Shown here in pieces: positions 24,301-29,662 of a stretch of 64,000 bases of DNA. Both the position numbers and the translations under genes were made by a program. Source of the DNA: Lineus longissimus (lineage: Eukaryota > Nemertea > Pilidiophora > Heteronemertea > Lineidae). Every line of letters begins with the position of its first letter. Position 1 is the stretch's first letter. The stretch covers positions 2,916,501-2,980,500 of the forward strand of contig NC_088313.1 in the NCBI RefSeq assembly GCF_910592395.1. The letters run 5' to 3'. The notes under the pieces were generated by a model that was not told the origin of the DNA, made no database searches, and saw nothing but the letters and a program-made list of their open reading frames with translations.

Positions 24301-27300
24301 AGCACCAACTTCATGCCTTACCCTGCAACACAGCATTGCATATACGATAATGATTTCCTTGGATATACGACTGGCTGCAGGGACTTCTCTCATCTTAAGA
24401 AGTGCGGTAAGAATTTATCCATTTTAACTAAAGAGACAAGGAAAGCTTGATCTGGGCTTCTTAAACATGTTAAAATCTGTTTTATGTAAGCCGGGGCACC
24501 ACCCTAAATGTTGTTCAAAACAAAGATCGCTGCCAAAATTGAAAGAGGTCGCCAGCTAACACAAAAATAGAATATCTGAAGTTTCCTTTTCCAAAGTGAT
24601 ATTTACAATAGGGTGGTTCAGATTTTAATTCGAGAACGAGAAGGAGGTGGAATAATTTCTTTATTTTCAATAGAATGTTAATTTATGTATATTACCTGCC
24701 GTTGAGCCTAAAATTTTCAGGAATGAAAATCATTTGGTTGTTTGGATATAGCGGTATTGGCAATGTTTTTCAGAGTCTTTTAAGTGCCCGCCATATTATC
24801 TCAAATGTCCTGGAAGTTACTGTATACCCCTGAGGATGATATGTGATGGCACACGAGACTGTGCCAGTGGCGAGGACGAACTGAATTGCGGTAGGTTGGT
24901 CGTTTATGTCTTTGCATTGCCAGTCGTTAGATTCGAATATCACATCTAAATCATTTTTAAAGTAATGCCATCCGATGATCCGAAAATTGCTGAAGACGCA
25001 TTGTGACTTTCTGAAATTATCTTTGGGATAGAACAGATAAAACAATAGCTATCTATTTACTAACCATTCTGATTTGTCCTTGTATACACTTTCAGAATCA
25101 TTTGCATGCCCTGGCATGTTCCAGTGCAAGGACAGAAAGAATTGCATCATTCAAGAAAAGGTGTGCGATGGAATTGAACACTGCCGCGATGGTGATGACG
25201 AGCTATCATGTTCATTTTGTCCGGATAGTTGCACATGCATCGGTGATGCTTACCAGTGCTCCGAGAAATCGCTTCAGTCAATCCCAAATCTACCTGGAGA
25301 TGCTCGGGCCGTGGACCTGACAAACAACAGTCTCGGAGATAACTCGTTACGTGAGATGGTTTATCCATTTCTCGGGAAACTGACTCTCAGTAAAAATGAC
25401 ATTACCTCTCTTGAAGGAGGTGTGTTCAGGAATCTTGTAAACCTGTATCATTTGGACTTGAGGTCAAACAAGCTTGTTAACCTATCGTCAAATGCCTTCA
25501 TGGGGCTGCAGAATCTCAGAGAACTGTTACTTACGGAAAATAACTTAACTACCATTTCGCCAAGTGCATTTGTTGTCAAGAATGTCTCAGGCATTGCACG
25601 GGATCTCGGCGTTAAAGTGATGAATCTCTCTGGCACCTCTCTACGAGAACTCAACGAAGGATCCTTCGGAGGGCTTGGTAACGTGACGAGCCTTGACCTA
25701 TCAAACAACCACCTAAACATGATACCACTGGGCACATTCAGGTATACAAGCAAGGTACAACACCTTAACCTCACTGGTAACACCCTGGGGGACTTCACTG
25801 GTAAAGAAGACTTCAAGGATCTGCCAGAGCTAAAGGAACTCCGGTCGAATCATTTTAGATTTTGTTGTATGGCCCCACAGGTCCCCGAAGAGAATTGTTT
25901 TCCAAAGATGGACCCGTTTTCTTCCTGCACTGATCTCATCCGCATAGGCGCCTTGCGGATCTTTCTGTGGATACTTGGGACCATTGCTGTAGGCGGGAAT
26001 ATCCTCGTACTCCTCCTGAGGATATTGACAAAGGAACCAACGACGGCGAACACCACGATCATCACAAGCCTCGCCGTGTCCGACCTCCTCATGGGCGTGT
26101 ACTTGTACATCATCGCGGCAGCGGACACCACATTCAGGGGGTACTACATCGAGGTTGACTGGAGCTGGAGGAAGGGCATCGGATGTAAGATTGCAGGATT
26201 CCTCTCCGTCTTATCAAGCGAGGTGTCCGTCTTCACTTTGACTATCATGTCAGTGGATCGTTTCCTGGTTGTGGTGTTCCCGTTCAGTAAGCAAAAGATC
26301 AACTTCAAGAAGGCGAAGATATTAGTGGCATCAATATGGATCTTTGGGGTCATATTAGCCGGTGCACCGTTCTGTGTTGACTACTTGCGACATTCGTACT
26401 ATTCAAGATCTGGCGTCTGCCTCTCGCTCCACCTGACATCAGAACCCGCCCCAGGCTGGGAGTACTCGGTCGCCATCTTTTTAGGACTCAACCTCGTTGC
26501 GTTCATGATCATCGCTGTACTATACACTTGGATGTACGTCATCATCAAACGCTCTGTCGATATGATGAAACACAAGACCAGTCGGAAGAAGGGAGAAAAC
26601 AAGGAACTAGTCGTTGCCCGCAAAATGGCGCTGATCATCCTGACTGACTTTGCTTGCTGGATGCCCATAATAATTCTAGGTGAGTAAATATTGGCACATT
26701 CGTGTTGAACAGGTTTCAAGCAGAACAACTACACTTGGATACCACTGTACAAACCCTCTCTGGAATCCATGCATGTAGGTGCTGACCTCAAACAGGGGCT
26801 ACTCCTGGGCCCTTTCGGTCGTATAACATTTACGACAACATGGTACGATACGAAATCGACTCAAGCTTGTGAGTGTAAACATGATTTTATTTTAGAGTAT
26901 CGTAAAAAAATAGATGTGGCTGTTCAGTTCGTAATGCCAAGTTGAGGGAGGAATCATGATAATTCAGTTTCGCGTTTCGCTTTCAGGTTTGGCTGCGATC
27001 TCCGGGAAAGTCACGATCCCTGGTGATGTCTACGCCTGGATTGCAGTATTTGTGCTGCCGATCAACAGCGCTATGAACCCAATACTCTACACACTGTCGT
27101 CTCTCGATCTCATCAAGTAGGTGACTTGATATTTCTTTTGGATGACTCTTACCTTGAATTATGGGTGCTCTAGATGAGCTATGGACGGATTTTATTATGA
27201 TTTACGGAATAAATCAAGCATTTAAAACCGTGCTTGTGATGTTTAAGGTTACTGTTTCCTGGCTATTCCTGTGGGTTGCTATAACCTCTGTTAGAACCAA

Positions 27301-29060
27301 AAAGCGACTATCAGTGCCATTGTATAAGACGTTAATGGCTTCCTCATCCACAGTAGACAACTACAATAAACATACTCGTCATTTCATATTTGCTCCTCAA
27401 AAGATTGAGACTCGTATATACGGCTCTTAATCTTCGACCAGCCCTACCAAGTATTTCCAATTGAAATGACCATCGGCTGATATAACGTTTTTCTTTTAGA
27501 CTGATATGTGGAAAGAAAGAACCACAGTTGGATTACTCTGGAAGCACTAGGACGAATGTGTCTACCCGTAAGTAAAAAGGCTTTTAAAAATAAGTACTTA
27601 TATCAGATATTGACTTGCGGCTGATCCTCCTCTTCGCTGTCCCCCAAATGATGCAGGGTAAGAGTGAATCTAGCCCAGCGATGCAGCTGATCTCACTCAC
27701 TTCCTACGAGTTGATATTTCTATGTCAACTGTAGGATTACGATCCTGAGTCGTCTGTATTGCAGCACCACTCATGCACTCCAGCGCTCTGTGCATCGCGG
27801 GATACAATATCCGCGCAGCGCGTACGGCATCCCGCGTCCTCTCTGTCGTTTCCCTTCAACAACCTTAGGTTGTCATTCCATCAGTATCTGGGGAAGTTTT
27901 GCTAGTTCAGTTCAAGACACGTGTCCAAACCAATTACGCTATTGGGTTGTTATTCCGTATATTATTTTGGTCACGATTCCTTGGGCCAGGGCAAAATTCT
28001 ACCCTCATGTTTTCCAAAGATCCAAAACAGTTCGAAACTATTTTGTGGACTAACCGACTGATATCGTGGTAACAATGTCATTTGGAGCTTTTCTTGTTTC
28101 TTGACTTTCAGTTGACGAAGATGATGAGGACGGTTCTCCTAAGGTAGTCAACTGTTACCCAGAGGGCAGTCATCTCCTGCCTTACGTGGTGGAGGAGTCC
28201 AATATGCTGAACCTCGCCCACGCCATGAAGACCGAAACGCCCTCACTGCCGCTGCGGGACATGCGCAGCGTGCTAAAGGATGTGGCCAAAGCCATGGCAT
28301 CGCTGCATGAAAGAGGCCTGATTGCGAGCAGTGTGACTGTAAATGACGTTGGGATAATTGTCAGCAACGGAAATGAGGTAAGACAAGTTGATTTCGGCTA
28401 CTCTATGAGGATTCATTTTACGAAAGATATTGTCCTTGTGAGCAACAGTTTCTGACACAATGTGCTCTTGCTGTCTCTCTTGACAGCCTTGCTGTGACCC
28501 ACTGGACTGGCCATCACTTGACTTCTTAAAGGGTAACTACCGGCAAACGCAAGGTAGGTCAGGATAAGTTATGATACACGAAGTTGTCGGTATGGCCGTT
28601 TCAGTCTCACTATCGAAACTTTAGACCTACCGCTGAATCAAACATGTCTTTTTAGACTTCAAATTTACCTCCTAGTTTCTGCCTATAGTCTTCCTTTAAA
28701 TGACGCATTTCATGATGCAGTGGCACAAGAGTGCAGGCATCTTAAAATCGAGTGTTTCCTTGAATTGTGATACGCCGCAATCAGTTCGTTTCCCCAAGTC
28801 GAAATGTTGGATACTGAAGAATGGATCTTCCACCGATCTGGCCGGCGCGGGCGGCTAGCGGTGTGACAGGAAAATTACTGTTGAACTAAGGTTGCATAGT
28901 AACAATGCATTTTAAAGCAAGTGGCCAACTTTAGCTGTACAATAATCAAACTAGACCATATTATCCTATTTCAGAAAGTAACGATGACTTGCAACGTCCA
29001 ATCGGCATTCCTATGTTCAGGTGTGAAACAAGCCCTGATTCCGCGAGATTTAAAAGATAA
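774..29060 (+). CDS. Giant mosaic LDLa-LRR-7TM receptor (GRL101/type C LGR-like) with pseudokinase-like tail; 5' end off window
   Basis: This is the whole gene as I chained it; single exons follow as separate entries. About 41 exons join with consistent phase, nearly always phase 1 at domain borders, giving about 8.7 kb of coding sequence. The core (several LDLa repeats, LRRs, a cysteine-rich hinge, then rhodopsin-type 7TM) matches type C leucine-rich-repeat GPCRs such as snail GRL101 and the relaxin receptors. The N-terminal additions (ShKT, MAM, discoidin, lectin, PAN, CUB) and the C-terminal kinase-like segment go far beyond those relatives. The protein should sit in the plasma membrane with a huge extracellular part. 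No start codon or signal peptide is visible, so the gene begins upstream of the window. One exon (12624-12967) needs one extra base to stay open. It could in principle be two adjacent genes, but no stop or promoter signal separates them, and phases are continuous. Confidence 0.75.
1539..3031 (+). CDS. MAM domain, three exons
   Basis: Exons 1539-1676, 2276-2547 and 2935-3031 join in phase (1-1, 1-0, 0-1). The product reads as a MAM domain: a variable start with a conserved Trp, then a GHAGGYA stretch, the core [13 protein letters not shown] (matching the family's LxFWYHMYG signature), a [12 protein letters not shown] strand, and the closing [16 protein letters not shown], which corresponds to the family's GDIALDDI motif. 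MAM domains mediate cell adhesion and oligomerisation in extracellular proteins. The length (about 165 residues) is normal. The introns are short and carry nothing else I recognise. Confidence 0.85.
3514..3693 (+). CDS. Exon of unknown domain (60 residues, two Cys)
   Basis: Acceptor after ..ttatttttaag and donor gtaaca define a 180-nt exon with phase 1 on both ends, so it slots between the MAM and the second ShKT exon. The 60 residues contain an [15 protein letters not shown] stretch and a single CQEFC pair. This might be a fragment of a PAN or WSC-like fold, but I do not recognise the domain. An intron of about 1.1 kb follows (3694-4785); it holds a short ACCAG tandem run near 4677-4698 and no other supported feature. 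Confidence 0.6.
4786..4920 (+). CDS. ShKT domain exon 2
   Basis: The exon starts after ..taccctttag and ends at a strong gtaagt donor; 135 nt, phase 1-1. It encodes a complete six-cysteine ShKT domain: Cys in DNC, WEC, GGC, RNC, LSC and NVC, with the conserved Trp-Glu-Cys near the start and the Cys-x3-Cys-x2-Cys terminus. It is about 45 residues long, typical for the family. Confidence 0.85.
5278..5521 (+). repeat. Intronic MITE copy 1 (244 bp, GGCAAGC-rich)
   Basis: This is a 244-bp element beginning GGCCGGGTCTATTTGGC and ending in the reverse complement of GGAAGTGACTATTTGGC. The termini form an imperfect inverted repeat. The interior is full of TTTGGCAAGC motifs in both orientations, so it could fold strongly. 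The flanks read AATAATCTT on the left and AATAAATCTT on the right, a near-perfect target duplication. Four further copies lie at 7434, 13962, 14823 and 21568. It encodes nothing, although it generates spurious open frames on both strands. Confidence 0.85.
5739..5891 (+). CDS. ShKT domain exon 3
   Basis: Acceptor after ..tatatttcag; the frame stays open to a gttagt donor at 5892. The exon is 153 nt and phase 1-1. The product has six cysteines in ShKT spacing (GNC, SRC, GQC, KHC, RTC, GTC) followed by about 10 residues of linker. Together with 774-902 and 4786-4920 this gives three ShKT modules near the N-terminal side of the visible protein. Confidence 0.8.
6323..6366 (+). repeat. (GAT)n microsatellite just before an exon
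   Basis: A run of about 14 GAT triplets (one GGT interruption, a final GAC) lies 47 bp upstream of the exon at 6413, next to its branch-point/polypyrimidine region. It produces an artificial Asp-rich open frame upstream that I do not regard as coding. Confidence 0.9.
6413..6586 (+). CDS. Lectin-like (C-terminal half CTLD?) exon
   Basis: Acceptor after ..ttccatttctcag, donor gtactg; 174 nt, phase 1-1. The 58 residues end with [15 protein letters not shown], which resembles the last strand of a C-type lectin domain (PCxxxxPxxCE), and carry another Cys after ASWTGL. There is no matching N-terminal half upstream, so this may be an orphan half-domain or a divergent fold. Two N-glycosylation-type sites (NIT, NAS) are present. 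The splice phases make it a credible exon; the domain call is tentative. Confidence 0.55.
6911..7087 (+). CDS. Discoidin/fucolectin-like N-terminal half exon
   Basis: Acceptor after ..attaacatag, donor gtgaaa; 177 nt, phase 1-1. The end of the exon, [17 protein letters not shown] then [10 protein letters not shown], follows the pattern of discoidin-type domains, in which a W/F-x-VDLG strand is followed by a Y-x-V-x-x-V-x-L strand. No convincing C-terminal half follows before the next exon at 7802, so the domain may be incomplete. The intron after it holds MITE copy 2. Confidence 0.55.
7434..7679 (-). repeat. Intronic MITE copy 2 with perfect 9-bp target duplication
   Basis: Same family as 5278-5521 in reverse orientation. 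It is flanked on both sides by the identical nonamer TTTCATTAT (7425-7433 and 7680-7688), a clean target-site duplication that proves recent insertion and gives exact ends. Nine-base duplications are typical of Mutator-like elements and also occur with Merlin elements, so those superfamilies are candidates for the mobilising transposase. Confidence 0.9.
7802..7873 (+). CDS. Short proline-rich linker exon (24 codons)
   Basis: An acceptor (..aaatttcag) and a gtaagc donor enclose 72 nt that is open in phase 1-1. The peptide is rich in Pro and Arg ([20 protein letters not shown]). Its size and composition fit a linker between discoidin modules. Support is splice sites and phase only, so it could be a false exon. 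Confidence 0.4.
8343..9511 (+). CDS. Fucolectin-like discoidin (F5/8 type C) domain, two exons
   Basis: Exons 8343-8576 and 9230-9511, phase 1-1 each. The first carries the classical fucolectin start [13 protein letters not shown], an ANDGKRNNN segment and [20 protein letters not shown]. The second carries a FKIFV strand, two Cys, then GRYVILM and [10 protein letters not shown], the standard end of the domain. Such modules bind sugars or phospholipids on the extracellular side. The intron between the two exons (8577-9229) shows no recognisable feature. Confidence 0.85.
9766..9788 (+). repeat. Poly-G tract
   Basis: About 22 G residues with one C interruption lie in the intron between 9511 and 10229. 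It is simple sequence prone to slippage, and the exact length should be treated with caution. Confidence 0.9.
9824..9984. mobile_element. Pogo/Tigger-like MITE, 161 bp, TA flanks
   Basis: The right end read in reverse starts CAGTGGAACCTCTGTTAG and the left end starts CACTAGAACCTCTCTAT, forming a 25-bp imperfect inverted repeat. Both ends are bordered by TA, the target duplication expected of Tc1/mariner/pogo transposons, and CAGTGGAACCTC-type ends are well known from pogo/Tigger elements. The interior has further subterminal TTAAGGACA-type repeats and no coding capacity. Confidence 0.75.
10229..10722 (+). CDS. C-type lectin-like domain, two exons
   Basis: Exons 10229-10468 and 10531-10722 are both phase 1-1 and are separated by a 62-bp intron. 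The first shows LPYCADVD, a GYCYRF strand and a helix-rich part with an NWLYIEY motif. The second gives PIIEWRDPS, an ECSVFIVGV strand and [12 protein letters not shown], the usual lectin ending. There is no clear EPN or QPD calcium/sugar motif, so it may be a carbohydrate-independent CTLD. A GTAAAG/CAG pair inside exon 2 could make a tiny internal intron, but the frame is open through it. Confidence 0.75.
11259..11744 (+). CDS. Cysteine-free beta-type domain (unknown family)
   Basis: A single 486-nt exon, phase 1-1, with acceptor ..ttgctacacag and donor gtaggt. The 162 residues contain no cysteine, unusual among the disulfide-rich neighbours. Alternating hydrophobic strands ([42 protein letters not shown]) suggest a beta-sandwich. 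The order W-strand, Y/I-strand, then KKGNLIG looks like the domain encoded by the minus-strand genes at 61587-63569, which has W, YVDIFRP and QAGDLTG in the same order. I know similar sequences in secreted invertebrate proteins, but not a family name. Confidence 0.7.
12039..12320 (+). CDS. PAN/apple-like domain exon
   Basis: 282 nt, phase 1-1, acceptor ..tatctccag and donor gtaagt. The sequence gives [18 protein letters not shown] followed by DCQLN, matching the PAN core (C-x3-C-x5-C-x2-F/Y-x-Y...C-x-L), with outer Cys near residues 6 and 88. PAN modules bind proteins or glycans. The domain directly follows the cysteine-free beta domain, the same order as in the nested minus-strand gene. Confidence 0.65.
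12624..12967 (+). CDS. Discoidin C-terminal half exon, frame broken in a T8 run
   Basis: Acceptor ..gctccctctcag and donor gtagga. The first part is open in phase 1 ([13 protein letters not shown]...), then hits TAG right after the T run at 12763-12770. The downstream frame (from about 12769) carries the typical discoidin end, TTSVAISR and [12 protein letters not shown]. Adding one T would open the whole exon, and the length would become 345 nt, which is phase 1-1 like its neighbours. That makes a missing T (sequencing error, or a real frameshift) the simplest reading. A 38-bp intron is too short to be likely. Confidence 0.55.
13616..14811 (+). CDS. Discoidin-type domain, two exons
   Basis: Exons 13616-13774 and 14554-14811, both phase 1-1. 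The first ends in [13 protein letters not shown], the discoidin VDLG-type strand. The second starts with KIIVT, has the CTVC pair, GRFVTLLEV and [10 protein letters not shown], the standard C-terminal strand. The intron between them contains the 327-bp palindromic MITE copy 3, and the intron after it contains copy 4 immediately behind the splice donor. Confidence 0.75.
13962..14288. repeat. Palindromic MITE copy 3 (327 bp)
   Basis: Reverse-oriented family member whose far end has been replaced by a second, inverted copy of the GGAAGTGAC-type terminus, so both ends are now the same terminus in inverted orientation. The flanks share ATTAAAAA (8 bp), indicating that the rearranged form itself inserted here. 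It shows that the element can mobilise with two identical ends. Confidence 0.8.
14823..15066 (+). repeat. MITE copy 4 with 9-bp duplication next to a splice donor
   Basis: Forward copy flanked by AAGTTTATG on both sides (14814-14822 and 15067-15075). The left duplication overlaps the donor: exon 13616-14811 ends at 14811, and GT AAGT continues straight into the duplicated bases. The insertion therefore landed only a few bases inside the intron without destroying the 5' splice site. Confidence 0.9.
15501..16773 (+). CDS. Classical F5/8 type C (FA58C) domain, three exons
   Basis: Exons 15501-15661 (phase 1-0), 16278-16418 (0-0) and 16629-16773 (0-1). This is a textbook FA58C sequence: [52 protein letters not shown], then the C-terminal [11 protein letters not shown] and CLRFELLGY. 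The two cysteines that close the domain (WCTD and ACLRF) are present. This module typically binds membranes or glycans. It is the best conserved of the discoidin-like units here and the only one with the internal 0-phase intron pattern. Confidence 0.9.
16017..16063 (-). repeat. Intronic 44-bp repeat, partner of 20164-20208
   Basis: A stretch of about 44 bp containing ACATGCTCCCCTATTACGTG is repeated in inverted orientation at about 20164-20208 with essentially no differences. Both lie in introns. It is probably a fragment of a dispersed repeat family. Confidence 0.65.
17010..17039 (+). CDS. Microexon, 30 nt linker
   Basis: Between acceptor ..gttaaattttag and donor gtaaca there are 30 nt in phase 1-1, encoding a short PRPTESHAG linker between the FA58C and the first CUB domain. 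The frame stays open past the donor for some distance, but only this donor joins in phase with the next acceptor at 17317. Confidence 0.45.
17317..18219 (+). CDS. CUB domain 1, two exons, with repeated 3' splice site
   Basis: Exon 17317-17492 (phase 1-0) begins [18 protein letters not shown] and contains [16 protein letters not shown], the start of a CUB domain. The second exon, in its shortest form 18018-18219 (phase 0-1), continues with [12 protein letters not shown] and a closing strand. The acceptor of the second exon and its first 17 codons are part of a 5 x 75-bp tandem array. Only the last two acceptors (exon starts 17943 and 18018) give an open product, because the second and third copies carry TGA. 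Confidence 0.75.
17697..18071 (+). repeat. Five tandem 75-bp repeats, each with a splice acceptor and exon start
   Basis: Exactly five head-to-tail 75-bp units. Each contains TTGCTCTTATTTTTCTCCAG followed by ATGAACATC and the coding part, with only a few differences between units. Because 75 is a multiple of three, reading through keeps frame. TGG TGA replaces TGG CGA in units 2 and 3 (TGA at 17811 and 17886), while units 1, 4 and 5 keep Arg. The near identity indicates a recent expansion. The array offers up to five alternative 3' splice sites for the CUB exon. Confidence 0.9.
18538..18981 (+). CDS. CUB domain 2, single exon
   Basis: 444 nt, phase 1-1, acceptor ..tttctctccag and donor gtaaga. 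It encodes a full CUB domain: [21 protein letters not shown], a [11 protein letters not shown] strand, [10 protein letters not shown] and [11 protein letters not shown] with the terminal GFIIKLTEV. Cys residues at the start and around TCAWD and ACTGD fit the family. The polar first 20 residues contain an extra Cys pair. CUB modules form extracellular interaction surfaces and often bind calcium. Confidence 0.9.
19457..20682 (+). CDS. C-type lectin domain, three exons
   Basis: Exons 19457-19669 (1-1), 19983-20052 (1-2) and 20537-20682 (2-1). The sequence begins [17 protein letters not shown] and has a [18 protein letters not shown] helix. It continues with [21 protein letters not shown], an EGCSIIE strand and the end QFICK, a canonical long-form CTLD with WTDGS and the NW-x-PGQPDG motif. 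QPD at the classical position suggests galactose-type calcium-dependent binding in related lectins. The splice at TG|G restores the conserved Trp, which supports the exon ends. Confidence 0.85.
20164..20208 (+). repeat. Intronic 44-bp repeat, inverted partner of 16017-16063
   Basis: See 16017-16063: this intron carries the same sequence in the opposite orientation. Sequence outside the 44 bp does not match. Confidence 0.65.
20924..21106 (+). CDS. LDL receptor class A repeat 1 exon
   Basis: 183 nt, phase 1-1. After an 18-residue linker comes [18 protein letters not shown] then [11 protein letters not shown], a complete LDLa repeat with all six cysteines and the calcium-binding acidic residues (D-G-N, D-E). 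It is the first of a run of LDLa modules leading to the LRRs. Confidence 0.9.
21568..21811 (-). repeat. Intronic MITE copy 5
   Basis: Reverse-oriented member of the GGCAAGC-rich family. Its flanks are AT-rich (AAAAAATTT and TAAAATTTTT), so the target duplication is only approximate. Identity to the other copies is high across its length. Confidence 0.8.
22590..22700 (+). CDS. LDLa repeat 2 exon
   Basis: 111 nt, phase 1-1, acceptor ..tatttctccag and donor gtaagc. Six cysteines in LDLa spacing: [21 protein letters not shown], then DESRC. The acidic DxxDE calcium box is present (NDKTDES). The preceding intron (21107-22589) holds MITE copy 5 and a GC-richer stretch near 22130-22260 that I could not assign. 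Confidence 0.85.
23093..23212 (+). CDS. Degenerate LDLa repeat 3 exon
   Basis: 120 nt, phase 1-1. The sequence keeps [14 protein letters not shown] and the acidic end VDGSDE, but lacks two of the six family cysteines (the fourth and the last). It is probably a divergent, partly unpaired LDLa module rather than a broken gene, since phase and splice sites are intact. Confidence 0.75.
23494..23625 (+). CDS. LDLa repeat 4 exon
   Basis: 132 nt, phase 1-1. Complete six-cysteine repeat: [19 protein letters not shown], then SEDETDC, with good calcium-box residues. A short 8-residue linker follows before the donor gtatgt. The next intron (23626-24280) shows no recognisable gene. Confidence 0.9.
24281..24406 (+). 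CDS. Cysteine-rich divergent module between LDLa repeats
   Basis: 126 nt, phase 1-1. The 42 residues have cysteines in LNCS, QHCIY, TGCRD and KKC. They keep LDLa-like length and position, but lack the acidic calcium box. GRL101-type receptors also contain divergent modules among their LDLa repeats, so I assign it tentatively as an LDLa-like insert. Confidence 0.6.
24774..24890 (+). CDS. LDLa repeat 5 exon
   Basis: 117 nt, phase 1-1. Sequence [23 protein letters not shown] and GEDELNC: a full LDLa repeat of the subtype with PGSYCIP that is typical of GRL101-like receptors just before the LRR block. Confidence 0.9.
25096..26679 (+). CDS. LDLa + LRR + 7TM core exon of the receptor
   Basis: One 1,584-nt exon, phase 1-1. 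Residues 1-38 form the last LDLa repeat ([23 protein letters not shown]). Residues 39-80 are an LRR cap (CPDSCTC). About six LRRs follow ([32 protein letters not shown]), then the LGR hinge ([15 protein letters not shown]) and transmembrane helices 1-6. Class A marks visible: GN in TM1, SLAVSDLL in TM2, Cys at the TM3 start, DRF instead of DRY, an ECL2 Cys, and FACWMP in TM6. It is the type C LGR fold (GRL101/RXFP). The 3' two fifths recur in units 2 and 3. Confidence 0.95.
26987..27116 (+). CDS. TM7 exon
   Basis: 130 nt, phase 1-2, acceptor ..gtttcgctttcag and donor gtaggt. It encodes the rest of TM6/ECL3 and TM7: [23 protein letters not shown], containing the N-S-x-x-NPxxY motif of rhodopsin-like GPCRs. 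It is duplicated at 44418-44547 and 53389-53518, nearly identical. Confidence 0.9.
27500..27567 (+). CDS. Cytoplasmic tail linker exon
   Basis: 68 nt, phase 2-1. The codon split over the previous intron gives Lys, then [12 protein letters not shown] and a Ser/Thr-rich stretch: the start of the intracellular tail after TM7/helix 8. Recurs at 53902 (donor lost) and 59090 (intact). It is deleted in unit 2. Confidence 0.75.
28112..28553 (+). CDS. Pseudokinase-like tail, two exons
   Basis: Exons 28112-28377 (phase 1-0) and 28487-28553 (0-1). After an acidic linker come a hinge-like [18 protein letters not shown], then [20 protein letters not shown] and [14 protein letters not shown]. This aligns with the kinase alpha-D/E helices and the catalytic loop, where HRDxKxxN would be expected. 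Here HRD is replaced (IASSVTVND) and no DFG is seen in the following [12 protein letters not shown]. No N-lobe (glycine loop, VAIK lysine) is visible before it. I read it as a truncated, catalytically dead kinase C-lobe fused to a GPCR tail; kinase homology is inference from pattern. Confidence 0.6.
28975..29060 (+). CDS. Terminal exon with stop codon
   Basis: Acceptor ..tcctatttcag; phase 1 continuation gives [16 protein letters not shown] then a Ser/Asp-rich end and TAA at 29058-29060. Phase-1 reading is open in all three copies (units 1, 2, 4), while the alternative phase-0 frame is broken in unit 4, so phase 1 is favoured. The GIPMFR stretch sits where a kinase activation segment (GTxxYMAPE) would end, so the kinase homology stops there. 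Confidence 0.55.
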
Positions 29061-29112
29061 TATCCAGGATTTCGGCAACCTATGCAAGCGACTCTTACGT
29101 CACCACACCATG

Positions 29113-29118
29113 AATAAA
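29113..29118 (+). terminator. Polyadenylation signal AATAAA
   Basis: Canonical AATAAA lies 53 nt after the stop codon of the receptor gene and is followed by a T/G-rich stretch (ATCAGTTTTTGTTCACTG). Units 2 and 4 have AACAAA at the equivalent place, so only unit 1 keeps a canonical signal here. Confidence 0.7.
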
Positions 29119-29451
29119 AATCAGCATTGAAGGTGTTATATGGGATCAGTTTTTGTTCACTGTGATAGGATATACCAATTGAGTGCGTCGTTTTAAAAGC
29201 TGTTTGAGACTTGCTTTCGACGAGTAATTTCATGTTAGGTTATCGACTTGACTCGATGTTGCACCACTAGATTCTATAGGCTCTCTAAATTGTATTGGCT
29301 CGATATCTTAATTTCACTTTTACATGTTCGTGTATTCGTGTAGATAGGACAGAATTATATGGCTTTTAAGATGTACGACAATTGATTTGCTTGTTCAACA
29401 TAGTGTGGCGTTTGAACTTTATACGAAGCGTCACGATGAAAACGACCACAC

Positions 29452-29662
29452 ACCGATGCGTTACTATGGAAAGGACAACAAACCGAGCGTCACTATGGAA
29501 AGGACAACAAACCGAGCGTCACTATGGAAAAGAAAACAAACCGAGCATCACTATTGAAAGGACAACAAACCGATCGTCACTATGGAAAGGAAAACGAACT
29601 GAACATCACTATTGAAAGGACAACAAACCGAGCGTCACTATGCAAAGGACAATAAACCGAAT
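29452..29662 (+). repeat. 29-bp minisatellite, unit 1 (about 7 copies)
   Basis: Tandem 29-bp units of the type GAGCGTCACTATGGAAAGG with variants (ATTG, ATGC, GATCG). It lies between the 3' ends of the receptor gene (+) and the minus-strand gene. Three units (87 nt) return to the same frame, so long artificial open frames appear. Confidence 0.9.

Noticed and set aside
28722-28915. Possible extra exon between the activation-loop and terminal exons (open in units 2 and 4, e.g. 45558-45770)
   Set aside because: Unit 1, the copy with the intact gene, has a stop in it, and the frame ends in its own stop without donor; high identity among units explains the shared open frame.
29382-29615. Repetitive open frames in the 29-bp minisatellite
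   Set aside because: Three 29-bp units restore frame, so long open frames arise in all three phases by arithmetic; no start context or conservation beyond the repeat.
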